Shown one piece after another: positions 1 to 11,215 of a DNA stretch of 64,000 bases; within the stretch, counting starts at the first letter, position 1, and each line of letters opens with the position of its first letter. A program made the translations under genes and the position numbers. The stretch lies in the NCBI GenBank assembly GCA_963556255.1, contig OY744615.1:12372615-12436614 (forward strand). Reading direction: 5' to 3'. Origin of the DNA: Allolobophora icterica. Lineage: Eukaryota; Annelida; Clitellata; Crassiclitellata; Lumbricidae. The notes below the pieces were generated by a model. The model did no database searches and was not told the DNA's origin. It was given only the letters and a program-made list of their open reading frames with translations.

Positions 1-403
1 AGAGAAGATTAGGGGGCCAACAGGAGAGGACAGGCAGGAACACATACAGCTATAACTAAACGCATAACTACAAATTTTAATAGCGCTAGGCCTACTAGAA
101 AGCTTTCCGCGCAGCACACCTTATTCACAAGCGCTGTATACCGTATCGTCCATCCAAAACAGCGTTTTCGCAATCCGTGGCCTAACATAAAAACGTATTA
201 TTTTAATTGATTCAAATTGGGTGAAGACTGCTAGCCAACAGACAAACTCTCCATCGCTAATTCAGAGTAAACCTCTAATCTATTGTTAACAGCTGCGTTT
301 TGGCAGCTGTTTTATTGAATAAACGAATATACAATACAATACAATATAAGTCGATAGACGCTGGTACATCGAAATGCTTGCATGTGTGACTAAACACACT
401 TAC

Positions 404-3400
404 CAGAGCAGTGTACGCCATACAAACAACGGCCATTAGAGGAATCGACAACTTCAGTGGGAACCCGGTAACTGTATCAAATGTACAAAAGGTTAAAGTT
501 TACAATGCATAGCAGCTATCGAGTACCGACTAGATTTCTAACAGCACAGGTTGAAGGGTAAGCAACTTTTTAGCTCTCTTCATCGTAATGCGATGGGAGC
601 TCTGAAGCAGAACCACTTTCCAAAATAATAAGCCTTTGGATAGAATCAATCGAGATATTACATTTCCATTAACTTGTTTTAAGTAGGTAAGTAAGTAAGT
701 AGAGTGCTTTTTTTAGCCGGAACGCTCCGGAACGGCGTTCCGGCACCTTTTTCAGCTACTAAAAAATAATTTATTTCAATAATAAAAATTTTTTTTAGCC
801 ATTTTTATTTAATTTCAGTGTTGTGAACTACTTTTAGTCCTTATTGAGACACCTCCCAAACCCCAATCCCGTTTTTCTCCGAGTTGCCCTCGATTTTAGC
901 CCTTCAACAACTGTTCATTTTCTGAACCTATTGTTCAGTTCCGAAGTCTTTATTTCTAGAAGAAAGGCACTGAGTAAGTATATCCTTTAATAATCCGAAT
1001 GCTAACCGCACTGTGGTTCACACATATTAATTACGAAGCCATAATAAGGGTAGCTGTTACTTTACTATTAGTCTTTAAACAGCAGCGTAATTATTTTTTT
1101 CTTTTTCCTTACACTGTATAGGCTACCACTTTCTTATACGCGCTCCACAATTGTGAATATTTATAGGCGCCCTTGAATTGTTGCGGCGCCATATAAATTG
1201 TCGTTATCTATACATATAATATCCATAGAGCGTGTGTCTGTCGATAAACGCTACGTCACAAACGGTTTCTGTTCTATTGTGAAACAGAAAACGTTTGTGA
1301 CGTCAGTAGGCCTACTGCGGTCTTGACGGCGGCGAACAGAGCATTTTAACCAACGACGTAATTACATAGGCCTACACTGCCGTCATAATATGACGGGCAA
1401 ATACTCTAGTTAATAATATTATTAGAGATACAGCATAACTAATAGCACAATTGTCAACTCCAAATGCGTTACAACATAACCCCTGCCATGTACAAACAGG
1501 CCCAAGATGAAAGCTCATATATATAATATCTTCTTATATAGGCCTAATATACATATTCCTACAACTCGTTCCTTCTCAGTCATTAAAACTTGCAGATTTT
1601 AGCGCTAAGCTATATTACATTGTGTAAATTGAGTCAACCCACCGGATTCTAAGGCAGCGGAAGGCGCATACATTGATATTCCCATGTAGATAACCTGAAA
1701 CGAAAAACAGGCGGTTTCTTAATGGGAAGGGAGAAGTTGGAAGATTGATTGAGAAAAGTAATGAATCACTAGAAAACTGTGCTAAAACGCGTCTTTTAAT
1801 TATTCGATTACGTTGCCAACTTTCTGTATCCACAAATTCAGATCTAGATACACTCACTTTCAAATAAAAATGGCGATGATATTGTAAAGTTTAACTCTTA
1901 CAAAAATTGTAAATATATGGTTTTTCAGTCTACAAAGAAGCATTTATAAGTCTACTCACCGAATGTAAGATTCCCACAAGACTGGTGCAAAGTCTCGCTG
2001 AGTTCGAACCAAATCGCATATAGAAATACTGGAAAATATAATTCAAAAACCGATATATATCCATGCTACAAGCATGGTAAGCCAAGAACGCCTATATAAC
2101 GATACTTAAAATTTATTAACAAACAATCCAGGCATCACAGTTATCTCTCGTCAGTAGGGATATATCTAACGGAAACAGCTTCTTCAGGGTATGCAAATCT
2201 CTTTATAAATCAGAAGCCCTGATTCACTTCAAACTTGATCAGAGTAATAGTCATTGAAATATCCTCCGACATACAGCTGAAATGGGAGTCAGCTGTCAAC
2301 GTAGTAGGCCACAGGGCCAACATAACCGCCTACAGAGATGTTCACTGTTCAGCGACTCGAAACCAACATCATTATGAATAGCGCGCGCATCTGCTTGTAG
2401 TGGTTCTAGAACTGCAGGATGTTTCCCCCTACTTTGGAATGGTATTGCTTCTTACTAAGCCTTCACAGTTATTTGCCCAGTGAGAGTCCAGCCGGTCGTC
2501 GGTGGGAAAATACATGCAGTCGATCTTATTCACCCGTACACTATCACCGATAAGGCGAGGATCTGGAGCACTCTAACTTTGTTACAAAAGCTCACCATCA
2601 CTGGAAGCTCTACCCGGAGAAGTTTAGCTCAACTACCCAACTTGCAGCAGATAGTCTGATGTTAATGATTGTTTGTGGTGGATAGCGTTAGCGTTCTCGG
2701 AATGGCTTATATTGAATGGTTCCTAGGTTGTTAAGTGCCACGAAGCGTTTGAGGTTTCGGCCAAACCCCTCTTTTTTATGACCTTCTAGATGTGTTGCCA
2801 CCTCGAACTTCTGTCTCATTTTGTCTCATTTCCAATGCCACGCCTATCTAAATGGGGAATATAAAGTACCCAAGACAGGTGACGGTGACTTGTGGCCATA
2901 GCGTTGATCTGGATTTGCTTCCAATGCTTTTCGAAAGAATTCATTTTAAGTGTAACTAAATCACGCCAATATCAAACATATTGAAGAGAAAGAGACCTCT
3001 TGATTTCTCCATCGTCACTAAAGTAAGTGATCTGTCCTGCAGTTCTAAACGAAAAGAGGATATTTGACGATGCAGTGGAAATTATGCCTCTATCCAGTGT
3101 ATCCTTGATGATCACGTGTAGTCCACGAGGTCTCTTTCTCTTCAATATGTTTGATATTGGCGTGATTTAATTACACTTACCAGTTTGCAAATAATTTCTA
3201 ATTTGACGTTGATTCAACAGACATGCAGATGACATCTACACAGCGAGCAGCTTACCTCATTGACGCTGACTAACTTCAAAGGGTAGAGCCATGGAATGAT
3301 TATTCTCTCGACAAGAACTGCAGCGACAGCGAAGGAGCACGCGTTGAGAATCATATACTGAGGGCCGTAGCTGTACGTCTCAGCAGTCATTCCAAGAACC

Positions 3401-3594
3401 ATGATGGCGGACACGTATGAGACGAGCAACGAAATGGCTGTGGGAAGGACTTGAAGACGTCGGTTACCCATAATGAATTCCTCCGTCGTCTTCTGTCTGC
3501 CACCGGTGAGTGAATGATACAGTCCAATGGCCAGCGAGATGGCTAGAAAACTGAATAGGATCAAGTAGTCCGGCCATTTCAATGACGATTCCAT
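404..3594 (-). CDS. SLC5-type sodium:solute symporter, gene A (exons 1-4, partial)
   Basis: The first four coding exons of a sodium-coupled transporter of the SLC5A8/A12/A6 group, a plasma-membrane carrier with a LeuT-like fold. Exon 1 is 3594-3256 (113 codons, donor GTAAGC). It encodes TM1-TM3 with the family patterns DYLI, GGRQKTTEEF and SYVSAIMVLGMTAE. Exon 2 is 2028-1960 (YFYMRFGSNSARLC), exon 3 is 1694-1643 (MYAPSAALES) and exon 4 is 471-404 (TGFPLKLSIPLMAVV). Exon lengths (339, 69, 52, 68 nt) and phases (0, 0, 1, 0) equal those of gene B, with no stop or frameshift. A second ATG lies directly upstream at 3597. Exons 5 onward should lie beyond the left edge, because bases 1-400 match intron 4 of gene B. 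One oddity: the 5' splice acceptor that precedes the ATG in gene B is not present here. Family assignment is secure; the substrate is unknown. Confidence 0.9.
1198..1410. mobile_element. Palindrome-rich MITE in intron 3 of gene A
   Basis: Contains the blocks TCGATAAACGCTACGTCAC and CCGTCATAATATGACGG. Both recur in reverse orientation at 23937-24213 in intron 3 of gene B, together with the shared outer sequence ATACATATAATATCCATA. The internal palindromes and the two-copy, opposite-orientation distribution point to a small non-autonomous DNA transposon. No coding capacity. The end coordinates are estimates made by comparison with the other copy. Confidence 0.6.
2947..3179. repeat. Near-perfect 53-bp inverted repeat with ~127-bp loop
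   Basis: The arms 2947-2999 and 3127-3179 are reverse complements over 53 bases with one mismatch; the core includes AATCACGCCAATATCAAAC. The element sits in intron 1 of gene A, and I do not see it in intron 1 of gene B. It is most simply a miniature inverted-repeat transposon. Transcribed, it would form a long hairpin. No convincing target duplication is visible. Confidence 0.75.
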
Positions 3595-4189
3595 CATAAT
3601 TTATCAAGTGTTAAATTTGTCTTTATAGCAATTTAGCAGCCTATTGAAGTTGTACAGCAGATCACTATGTCAATCACACTGCCAGTAATGTTTTATAGTT
3701 AAAAAAAACATAGTAGAACGTCATCGAATAAACTTTTGACCTACAGACGAAGATTCAATTTAGCAGATGACTTCTTCGAATTGGATCGGAAAGCTTCGCT
3801 GTACGATACTCAGCTGGTCTTCTGACTCAGACTGCACAAAACAAGCGACAATTCAATCTCGAACGATCGGTATCAGTTTGAATATGTTGAGAATTTTTCA
3901 TCTGCATGGAATCGGTTCGATTTGCCGACTGATTCCGACTGTACCCGGTTGACCTGAAAAACAAGTGGGCATCTCAAGGTTTATTAATAATTTCAAGCAT
4001 CTTTTCTCACACATCTATCGACTTTTTCTAGCTGCGTTAAGATGTTTCTTTTAGTTCCTTTAAACATCTACGTTTTCAGCGCTTTTGACCAGTGCGTAAG
4101 ATGACCTTTTACAGAAATAGAGGCACATACCTATAGCATACAATTCATTGGCACGCCTAAACAACCCGATCCCAAGCTCCCTTGTGGGG

Positions 4190-4330
4190 TTCTTAAAAGG
4201 CGTTGTGCAAATAGCCAGATACATAGGCCTACACGCTGAGAGCGCCTCTCACACGCTGAGAGCGCCTCTGAATAGTTCACACTGTGAGAGGCGCTTTATA
4301 AATTCTCAGATACCATACCATACCATACAT
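4190..4330. repeat. Interspersed repeat tail (GAGCGCCTCT family)
   Basis: A directly repeated CACGCTGAGAGCGCCTCT (about 4232-4270) is followed by GTGAGAGGCGCTTTATAAAT and an (ATACC)-like run. The GAGCGCCTCT...GAGAGGCGCT unit matches the 3' part of the tRNA-derived SINE at 45843-46085, and a reversed relative lies at 12356-12430. It is therefore probably a truncated SINE tail. No promoter boxes are present here. Confidence 0.5.
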
Positions 4331-4434
4331 ACATGCAAGCAGCTATGTTTTAAGCGGTGCGATGAGCTTTTACAAACATCAACATACATGGGCCATTATC
4401 CGAAATGTTACAAATTTGGTCATGAAAAAAAGAA

Positions 4435-4437
<3 letters not shown>

Positions 4438-4524
<87 letters not shown>
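4438..4524. repeat. (ATT)n microsatellite
   Basis: About 29 uninterrupted ATT units. The 28-base flanks before and after are near identical (TCCGAAATGTTACAAATTTG on both sides), so the microsatellite sits between two copies of a direct repeat. Confidence 0.95.
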
Positions 4525-4599
4525 CCGAAATGTTACAAATTTGGTCATGAAAAAGAGTTTTCCCCAAAATTTGATGCGTTTTCTTTAGTCATGTACATA

Positions 4600-7505
4600 A
4601 TTAAATTTAACTAATTTGAAAGAAATCCACTATATTTGTATTCGTGTACATTATATTTGAGATTTTATAAAGTAAAAACTCATGTTTTTGTCACTACCAT
4701 TCGCTTTTTTGTTTAATCATATTTAATCACAGAGACCTGAAATACTCCTCTGGTGCTCAGGAAATGGCACTTTATTAAAAGTAGATGATACCAGCAATAA
4801 GTAGGAATACAGCAGGCCTTTCCTTCACATAATACGTTAGTCTGGTGTCGAGAAATTAAGACATTATTTTGTCGAAATTATTAAGATACTGTTATAGTAT
4901 TTCCATCTACAGAAAAAATCCGTGCAGCATTAACTATAACTGTATATTTCATGCATTAGATACAAGTTGAGCACCATTGTAACAGTTGCTAGTAAATATT
5001 AATTGCTTGCAATTTATGTTTATATAAAAAATTTCACACCGGGATGGTTACGACCTTTAAAAAATGCATGTGAATTCACTCTTAGCATTGCCTCTAGGTT
5101 TATTCCGCTATAAACAGCCATCCGTAACAAGATGGCACTGTAATGAGAAAATCGCAGAATTCTGATGTATACGGATGGTAATGACGAAAAAAAGCACGGA
5201 TGGTAATGACATAATGATAACATTTATATCAGCCGTCAAACGTTTTGAATTACTCTATCAGATGAGTAATTTCAATCAGTTCGACAAAAGCGGTGAATAA
5301 AATAAGTTGTCAATGTTGTAATCTACCTAAACCAGGAAATACCACACTAGATGGTAATGAAACAGAAACTTACTTTTCTTCTAATTTTGAACACACAAAC
5401 TTAAACTAACTCTGAAACATTATGAATTTAAACGCGTGATTCCATTAGTGGTTGACAAGATCTTGTTCCTGTTCTTTTTATTGTTGTAAGTACGCACGTT
5501 CTCCAAAAGTTCAAGGCTTCCCAAAAATTGAGATGGCAATGATGCTTATTTCTATGGATTTTGGTTCATTGTCAAATGAATCATCCCGTATATGACCCTC
5601 ATAAATTTTGTTTCATGGCCAAATGAATCATTTGGCTTCTTGTTTTTTTCTTTAGACACTGATGCCAAGTACATTAAAACTTGATAAATTTGGGCGTGCC
5701 TATTTTAGGCTTGCAACCCAACACGGCTTAGACTTCATGCAGGCACCACCCATTTCTAACTTAAGACAAGGATCATACATTGGCCATCCTTTTAACACTA
5801 TTCAGTTGTTCTACCATTAAATAGCTGTACTTTTGATGTTGTCTAACCATACTCCCATTACTTCTCTAGGTTTATTCCGTTATAAACAGCCATTCATTTA
5901 GACTTACTCTTGTAGTTGTTACAAACGTTGGAAATGTCTTGACGTTTCAACCTTCAAAACCGACTTTTTTTTATCTTCCCTCATTTTTTCTCTTACGTTT
6001 GTTCAAGTGTGTGGCTTACTTAATTGCAATATTGAATGCTTCCGCAGTTTTTTGGCATGGCGTTTGACTCCACCATGTCATCATGCCCAGACATTATGTA
6101 GATAAGCACATTTTCATATACGGGATTTTCGTAAAAGCAGATCCTTTTTTGCCTCGCACTGTATCGATCCCACTAGCCAGTGCGCTGGTTTCCAGCAGAC
6201 TCGATTAGACTCGATTACTATAATTCACCTCTCATTGGTATAATTGACTTGCACAAATGGTTCAAAACCGGTTTCACAGAGTCATAGCCAAGGCCTCTAA
6301 ATATCGGCATATTACGCCCATATTGCATTAATTAAACTTGCTGCCCATTGAGAAATAATCCCTTTCACATCTGCTTCATAGTTAACAAAGTATTACATTT
6401 AACCAACCGACCTTTCCATGTTCCATGCGCACCCCTTGGAAGATGTGACTTTTGCTGTGATCCTCATCAGAGTAGTCTTGGGCTGTCGGGTTTTCTCGGA
6501 ATTCGTTTTTCCATATCAATTCGTTTGGTCAACTCTTTGACGTCGCCCAGATCTAAAATTAAGACTCATGTCTTTCAGCATGCGTATCGACCTTCGCCGG
6601 GCTTCTGATTTCAATCATCTTTGGATTTCAATCTAGCTTCGCCAATGGATTAGGATTTTTAATTGCGATTCACTTTAACGCGTATGTATGAATGAAGACT
6701 GTTCCAAAAGGAAGGTCTATCAGTCTCAATTCGACCACATCGAAGATGCTGCGTTCCTCTTTCCCTGCCAGTATGCCCAAATGAAGCCTGTATAGACCAA
6801 TATTTTCATATGGGACCCGTACAGAGTCCATAAATATCCCATCTAATGTCCACGCAAATGCTAGCAGGGTATACCATCAGGGTATACCACCAGGGTATAC
6901 CGCCTGTGAGCGCTTGCGCTGATCAAATTACGCTAGCATAAGAACGGCTTGTAACTTGAACTGAGTCAGAAAGAACAGTACGAATGTTCGAAGGACGGCT
7001 GGGACAATAGGGGGCCTATGGACCAATAAATGAGAACACGCGGCATGCGTATGCTAATGGACAGTAGCGAGAGGGTAGAAAATCCCCGGACACCGAAGTG
7101 ACTATCAATCAAAGCCTTGGTATTAGAAATCATTAGATATGTTTTGTTGCACGATAGGCGTTTGATGCTATTCGAAGATGAAGGACAATTTTATACACGT
7201 TTTAGACTTTCGCGCTTCAGCTTGAGCTTACTATGTCTTCTCGAGTGTTAGACCATTCTTTCTAGACCAACCTCCTTTTCTATTTACGTACTTTTAGATT
7301 TGACTCTGAGCAGCATACAATTTCAAACTGTCTCCAAATGCAGGTCCATCAGATACTCATGTGTGCAGCGCTTTAGAGGCGCATACATACTTATATGATG
7401 GGCTATATTCTTACCTCACAATGAGGAATCTAAGTATGAGTTGGAAAGTAGCTCACTTATAAGGAAAATGAAAGAAATTAACATAACAACTGATTTAATG
7501 ACATG
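4600..7505. other. Intergenic stretch without recognised gene
   Basis: AT-rich DNA between the start of gene A and the hAT element. All open frames are short, mostly lack a plausible start, and resemble no family I know. A short GGGTATACCA triplication occurs near 6865-6902. The motif CTCTAGGTTTATTCC recurs at about 5092 and 5866, indicating an old local duplication. Confidence 0.5.
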
Positions 7506-7599
7506 ACAATTATATTATCAGGCCCAGGCCTAGGGCAAGGCGAACGAGGTAGCCGCCTTGGGCCCCGGGCTTTCAGGGGCCCCGCGCAGCTGGTTGTAA

Positions 7600-7925
7600 T
7601 TGGGGGTCCGTAGAGTAATGGATAACACACTGGCGTGAAGAGCTGAAGGTACCAAGATCGAACCCCGTAGACCTCCCTAAGGTTTTTTCAGCCTTCCATT
7701 CGCTAGATGGCGGTGGTTAAATGAATAGTAGGCCATGTTAGCGCCGTGTGGCTGCCGCTTAAATACAGTTATATTCGACTCCTGTAAAACTGTTATCATG
7801 TGCTTCTACTCTATACATGTTTGTAAGGCGCCCTGCGTGGCTGCCGTTTCTACTATATGTATGTTCACTGTGCAGCGCAGTGCGTTTGCGCTTAATTAAA
7901 GAACAAAATTAATTATTATAATTAC
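7600..7925 (+). mobile_element. tRNA-derived SINE nested in the hAT relic
   Basis: The head resembles a tRNA with an A-box-like TAGAGTAATGG (near 7610) and a B-box-like AGATCGAACCCC (near 7656). The body contains CTAGATGGCGGTGGTTAAATG, and the tail CGCAGTGCGTTTGCGCTTAA runs into AT-rich repeats. The body recurs in reverse at 32431-32700 and the tail alone near 34384-34440, showing an interspersed family. Confidence 0.65.
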
Positions 7926-8034
7926 TTTACTGTGGTGATATTGATTCAATTGCTTTTCGGTGCGACATATTGGTCCGGTTAAATTACATCAGCAAATAAT
8001 TACAAACATCTCAGTCCATCAACAGCATGGAACA

Positions 8035-8740
8035 TAATTGCCAATGGTTGAAATCTTCAAAAGGCAATAGCAACTGCAAAGGAAATTGACACAGACTTAG
8101 AAGTTGAACCAGTTTTCAAAGAGACGAGAGTGCGCAAAGGAAAAAAACTATTTGCACATGAAGGATTTTCGATACACAAATGAAAACTTTCGCATAAATT
8201 ATTTCAATCAGATTGTTCATATGGCAGTCATGTCGATGGACAGCCGCTTGGGAACAACTGAGAATGCATCATGAGTCGATTGGATTTCTTTACAAATTTC
8301 ACGAGTTATATAAACTGACCTACTAAATTGCAGTATGAATCTAGAGAAAAATGTTACAGCTGACGAAACTATGGATCTTGGTGTTTCATGCTTGCTGAGG
8401 AGTTGCAATCCTTACAGTTGTATAATTCCTGCAGCGACCTACAACGATCCTGTTAAGATTTTGCAATTTCTTATAATAAACAAGCGATATAGTGTTTTCC
8501 TAACACGCACATTGCACTTCGAATACTTCTGACTATTCCTGTCAATGCATTGTAGTTCTTGAGACAGAAGCTTTTGAAGCTAAAACTTATCGAAACCTAC
8601 AAGTGCTCCACGATGCTTCGAGAACGGCTCACTACCTTAGCAATTTTATCAATTAAGAATGATGTTGCTAACAATCTGGACTATAGTGAAATCAGTGCGG
8701 ATTTTGCATCAATCAAAGCTCGCAAGCTTTGCTTCTGAAT
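8035..8740 (+). pseudogene. hAT transposase relic (ZMYM1-like dimerisation domain)
   Basis: Broken reading frames with several stops. Translations give LEVEPVFKETRVRKGKKLF near the start of the relic and, near 8500-8735, ALRILLTIPVNAL, LKLIETYKCSTMLRERLTT and LAILSIKNDVANNLDYSEI. The last group matches the C-terminal hAT dimerisation region of transposases related to zinc-finger MYM-type protein 1. Catalytic residues cannot be assessed. It is plainly non-functional because of stops and frame changes. It belongs to the surrounding element, whose ends are at 7519 and 9103. Confidence 0.75.
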
Positions 8741-9604
8741 AAAAACATTTTAGAGCACAGAAGTGCCGGTTATGCCCTACACAGAACACACGATACTGTA
8801 TATGGTGCCTAGCACACTTTCAATCAGAAGGATGTTAAAAATTTAATTATTAACATCAAATTTCAGTTTTCAGTTACTCAAATAATTAAATAAACGTAAT
8901 TATTACTTGCATAGTAAATGTTGTATTAAGAGCCTGGTTTGCATTTTGTGTTTATTAACCTATTTAATTTCGATTTTGCACTATCTTAATACATATCGTC
9001 AATACCGTATTGGCAGGAAATCAACTCCGCAATATCATTTTTCGCTTGAGGCCCCGCTCATTGCTTGCTGCCTTGGGCCCCGCACACCCTAGGGCCGGGT
9101 CTGACAATTATAGCAATGAACTTACATTAGATTCATGGCATGAAAACTATAACAATGGACTTACATTAGAATGTGAAGCACTAAACCATTCGTATCAAAT
9201 CGCTCAACCGTCGCAACGATCCAGATTCTTCAGTGACCAAGACAGTGAATGCCAAATTCTCTCTGAAAAACTTCCTTAGAAGCCTAGAACCCACTCTGCT
9301 CTACCCTGCGGCAGCTCCTGATTGGACGGAGCAGATACAGCTATTTATAAACCCCGGAATTACCTAATGGAGACGCAACTACTTAACAATTACATCCGCT
9401 GTTGCCACAAACTATCTCACAGATTATGAAAAAACCTGCGATCGTACTCTACTAGACGGCCCAACCTAAAATAACTATCAACCACGGTGTGTCCAATTGG
9501 AAGTCACTTAATAGCGCCATTATTCTGTAGCGAAAATGAATTGGGACTTTCCCCTTTTTGCAACTGCACTGGTTGAACTGATAAGCAGCATTTGAACTTG
9601 ATGA

Positions 9605-9803
<199 letters not shown>

Positions 9804-9814
9804 TAGTTGTGCAT

Positions 9815-10250
9815 ATACACTGTGTCCCGATGAAAAGTGGACCCCAAGAAAAAGTGTCATAACTCGGTCAAAACTTTTAGCATTTGCCTGAAATTTTAAA
9901 AACAACAAGAGTAGCCATATTGCCACCAAATCCTAACGCCGTTTGGAAATGTTGCCGAGTTTGTGAAGTTTGTGAACGTTTGAGACGCAGCCCTGAAAAT
10001 GTGAAGTTTCCAACATACAAGAGCCATAAGGAAGTGAAGTTCAGCTGCAGCTGGTGTTCAAAATGTCCTTTTTGTTCACGGACACACGACCGTAGACGTG
10101 GACACCACTGTTTGATGGCCCGATCGATGATCACGTGGTCAAACAGCTGCCACTCTTCAATCAGACGCGAAATCCAATCCTGGAGTGTACTGGAGGAGCG
10201 CGTTTATCGTTCCCGCATTCGTGACGTCAAAAATTACGGCTGTTGCAAGT
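9815..10250 (-). mobile_element. Tc1/mariner-like transposon relic (transposase C-terminus)
   Basis: On the minus strand a frame at about 10134-10020 reads IDRAIKQWCPRLRSCVREQ followed by KGHFEHQL and a stop. This is the usual last block of many Tc1/mariner-type DDE transposases. The rest of the transposase is not visible. The sequence TGTCCCGATGAAAAGTGGAC near 9821-9841 may be part of a terminal repeat, but I could not find its partner. Confidence 0.5.
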
Positions 10251-11152
10251 ATAACCCCGTTATAACATAAACATGAAAAAACATAGAAATATACTCAGGT
10301 TGCCGCATTGTTGGATATTGTTGTAATGTTCAGTAACTCGGTATCTCTGTTGTATATATGAGCGTCTTGACTATATATATATGCTAATTGCAATGATCAT
10401 AAACATATCTCTCTGGATGATTTGCATCAGCTCATGCTTTATCTATCTGCCCAGTAGCCACAAACAGTGTACCTGACCACCTCCGTCCTTGCCACACTCA
10501 CCACACACAATTCAATTGTCATTTGCTGTGGTAAGGTCCTCCGCATATCTCTTTATTGCTTTATAAATTTTCTTGAATTTATTTGTATTCCTGTCATCAT
10601 CTGCATAGGTGGTGTCTTCGCAAAACATTACAGCTCGTTCATCATCATCGTCATCACTGTCATCTGTTTCAGATTGGAGAGTAATTTCCATCATAGCCCT
10701 AGTTCTTCTTCAGGTGTCAAAATTGAAATAACTTATAGTTATTCTGTACTGCCTTAACCAGTTTTAACAAAAACAAGACCGGACCCATTCGTTGAGTAAC
10801 GAACACAGGCGTCAGGAAGCTCTGAAACCCTTTCTTGTCGCAACTGAAATCAGATCATATGTACGTTAAAGCAATGGGATTTCGGCAATTGAAACAAATC
10901 AATTTGTTGATGTTATTTGAACACGAATTAATAAATCCAAAGCCTATCATAAAAACAGTGACTGTTTATTCAGTGTATGTAGAAGTGGAGTACAGTACCC
11001 GAGTTTATAAATCTGTAAAGCTGATTTAAAAACTAATTAATCGATCGCTTTACTGATACTCTGACATTGCAGAACTGATCAGCAGGTAACACTGATCAGT
11101 AAATAAGTAAGAACTGTAGCTGTTTGTTCATTAGATCTAGATGCAATTAGGG

Positions 11153-11215
11153 TCAGAGTGATGATTTCGTGGCTTTCTCGGTATTCCTCGCGTAGGCTGT
11201 AAGCTCGACTGCCAC
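11153..11215 (-). CDS. Candidate last exon (exon 16) of gene B with PDZ-type tail
   Basis: An acceptor CTACCTTCACAG precedes a 20-codon frame that ends KATKSSL and TGA. It joins in phase 0 to an exon 15 cut at AAT before GTAATA (exon end 11762). The same arrangement exists in gene C (41172-41110), where the tail ends KATISSI and stops at the equivalent TGA. An SxL/SxI end fits a class I PDZ ligand, and human SLC5A8 also ends in such a motif. The alternative is that exon 15 simply reads to TAA at 11726. The GTAATA donor is weak, so usage is inference. Confidence 0.5.
   Translation of the reverse strand: MAVELTAYARNTEKATKSSL

Larger units (their letters stand above)
7519..9103 (+). mobile_element. 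hAT-superfamily transposon relic with nested SINE
   Basis: Left end CAGGCCCAGGCCTAGGGC and right end CCCTAGGGCCGGGTCTG form imperfect terminal inverted repeats, both continuing into CCTTGGGCCCCG. The right flank ACAATTAT is matched by ACAATTAT at 7506-7513, five bases outside the left end, so the 8-bp duplication is likely but slightly displaced. The interior holds a decayed transposase (8035-8740), and a SINE has landed in the left part. It lies between genes A and B. Confidence 0.75.

Noticed and set aside
705..760. GC-rich hairpin CCGGAACGGCGTTCCGG
   Set aside because: A short palindrome with no paired flanks or second copy seen; too little to call an element or regulatory site.
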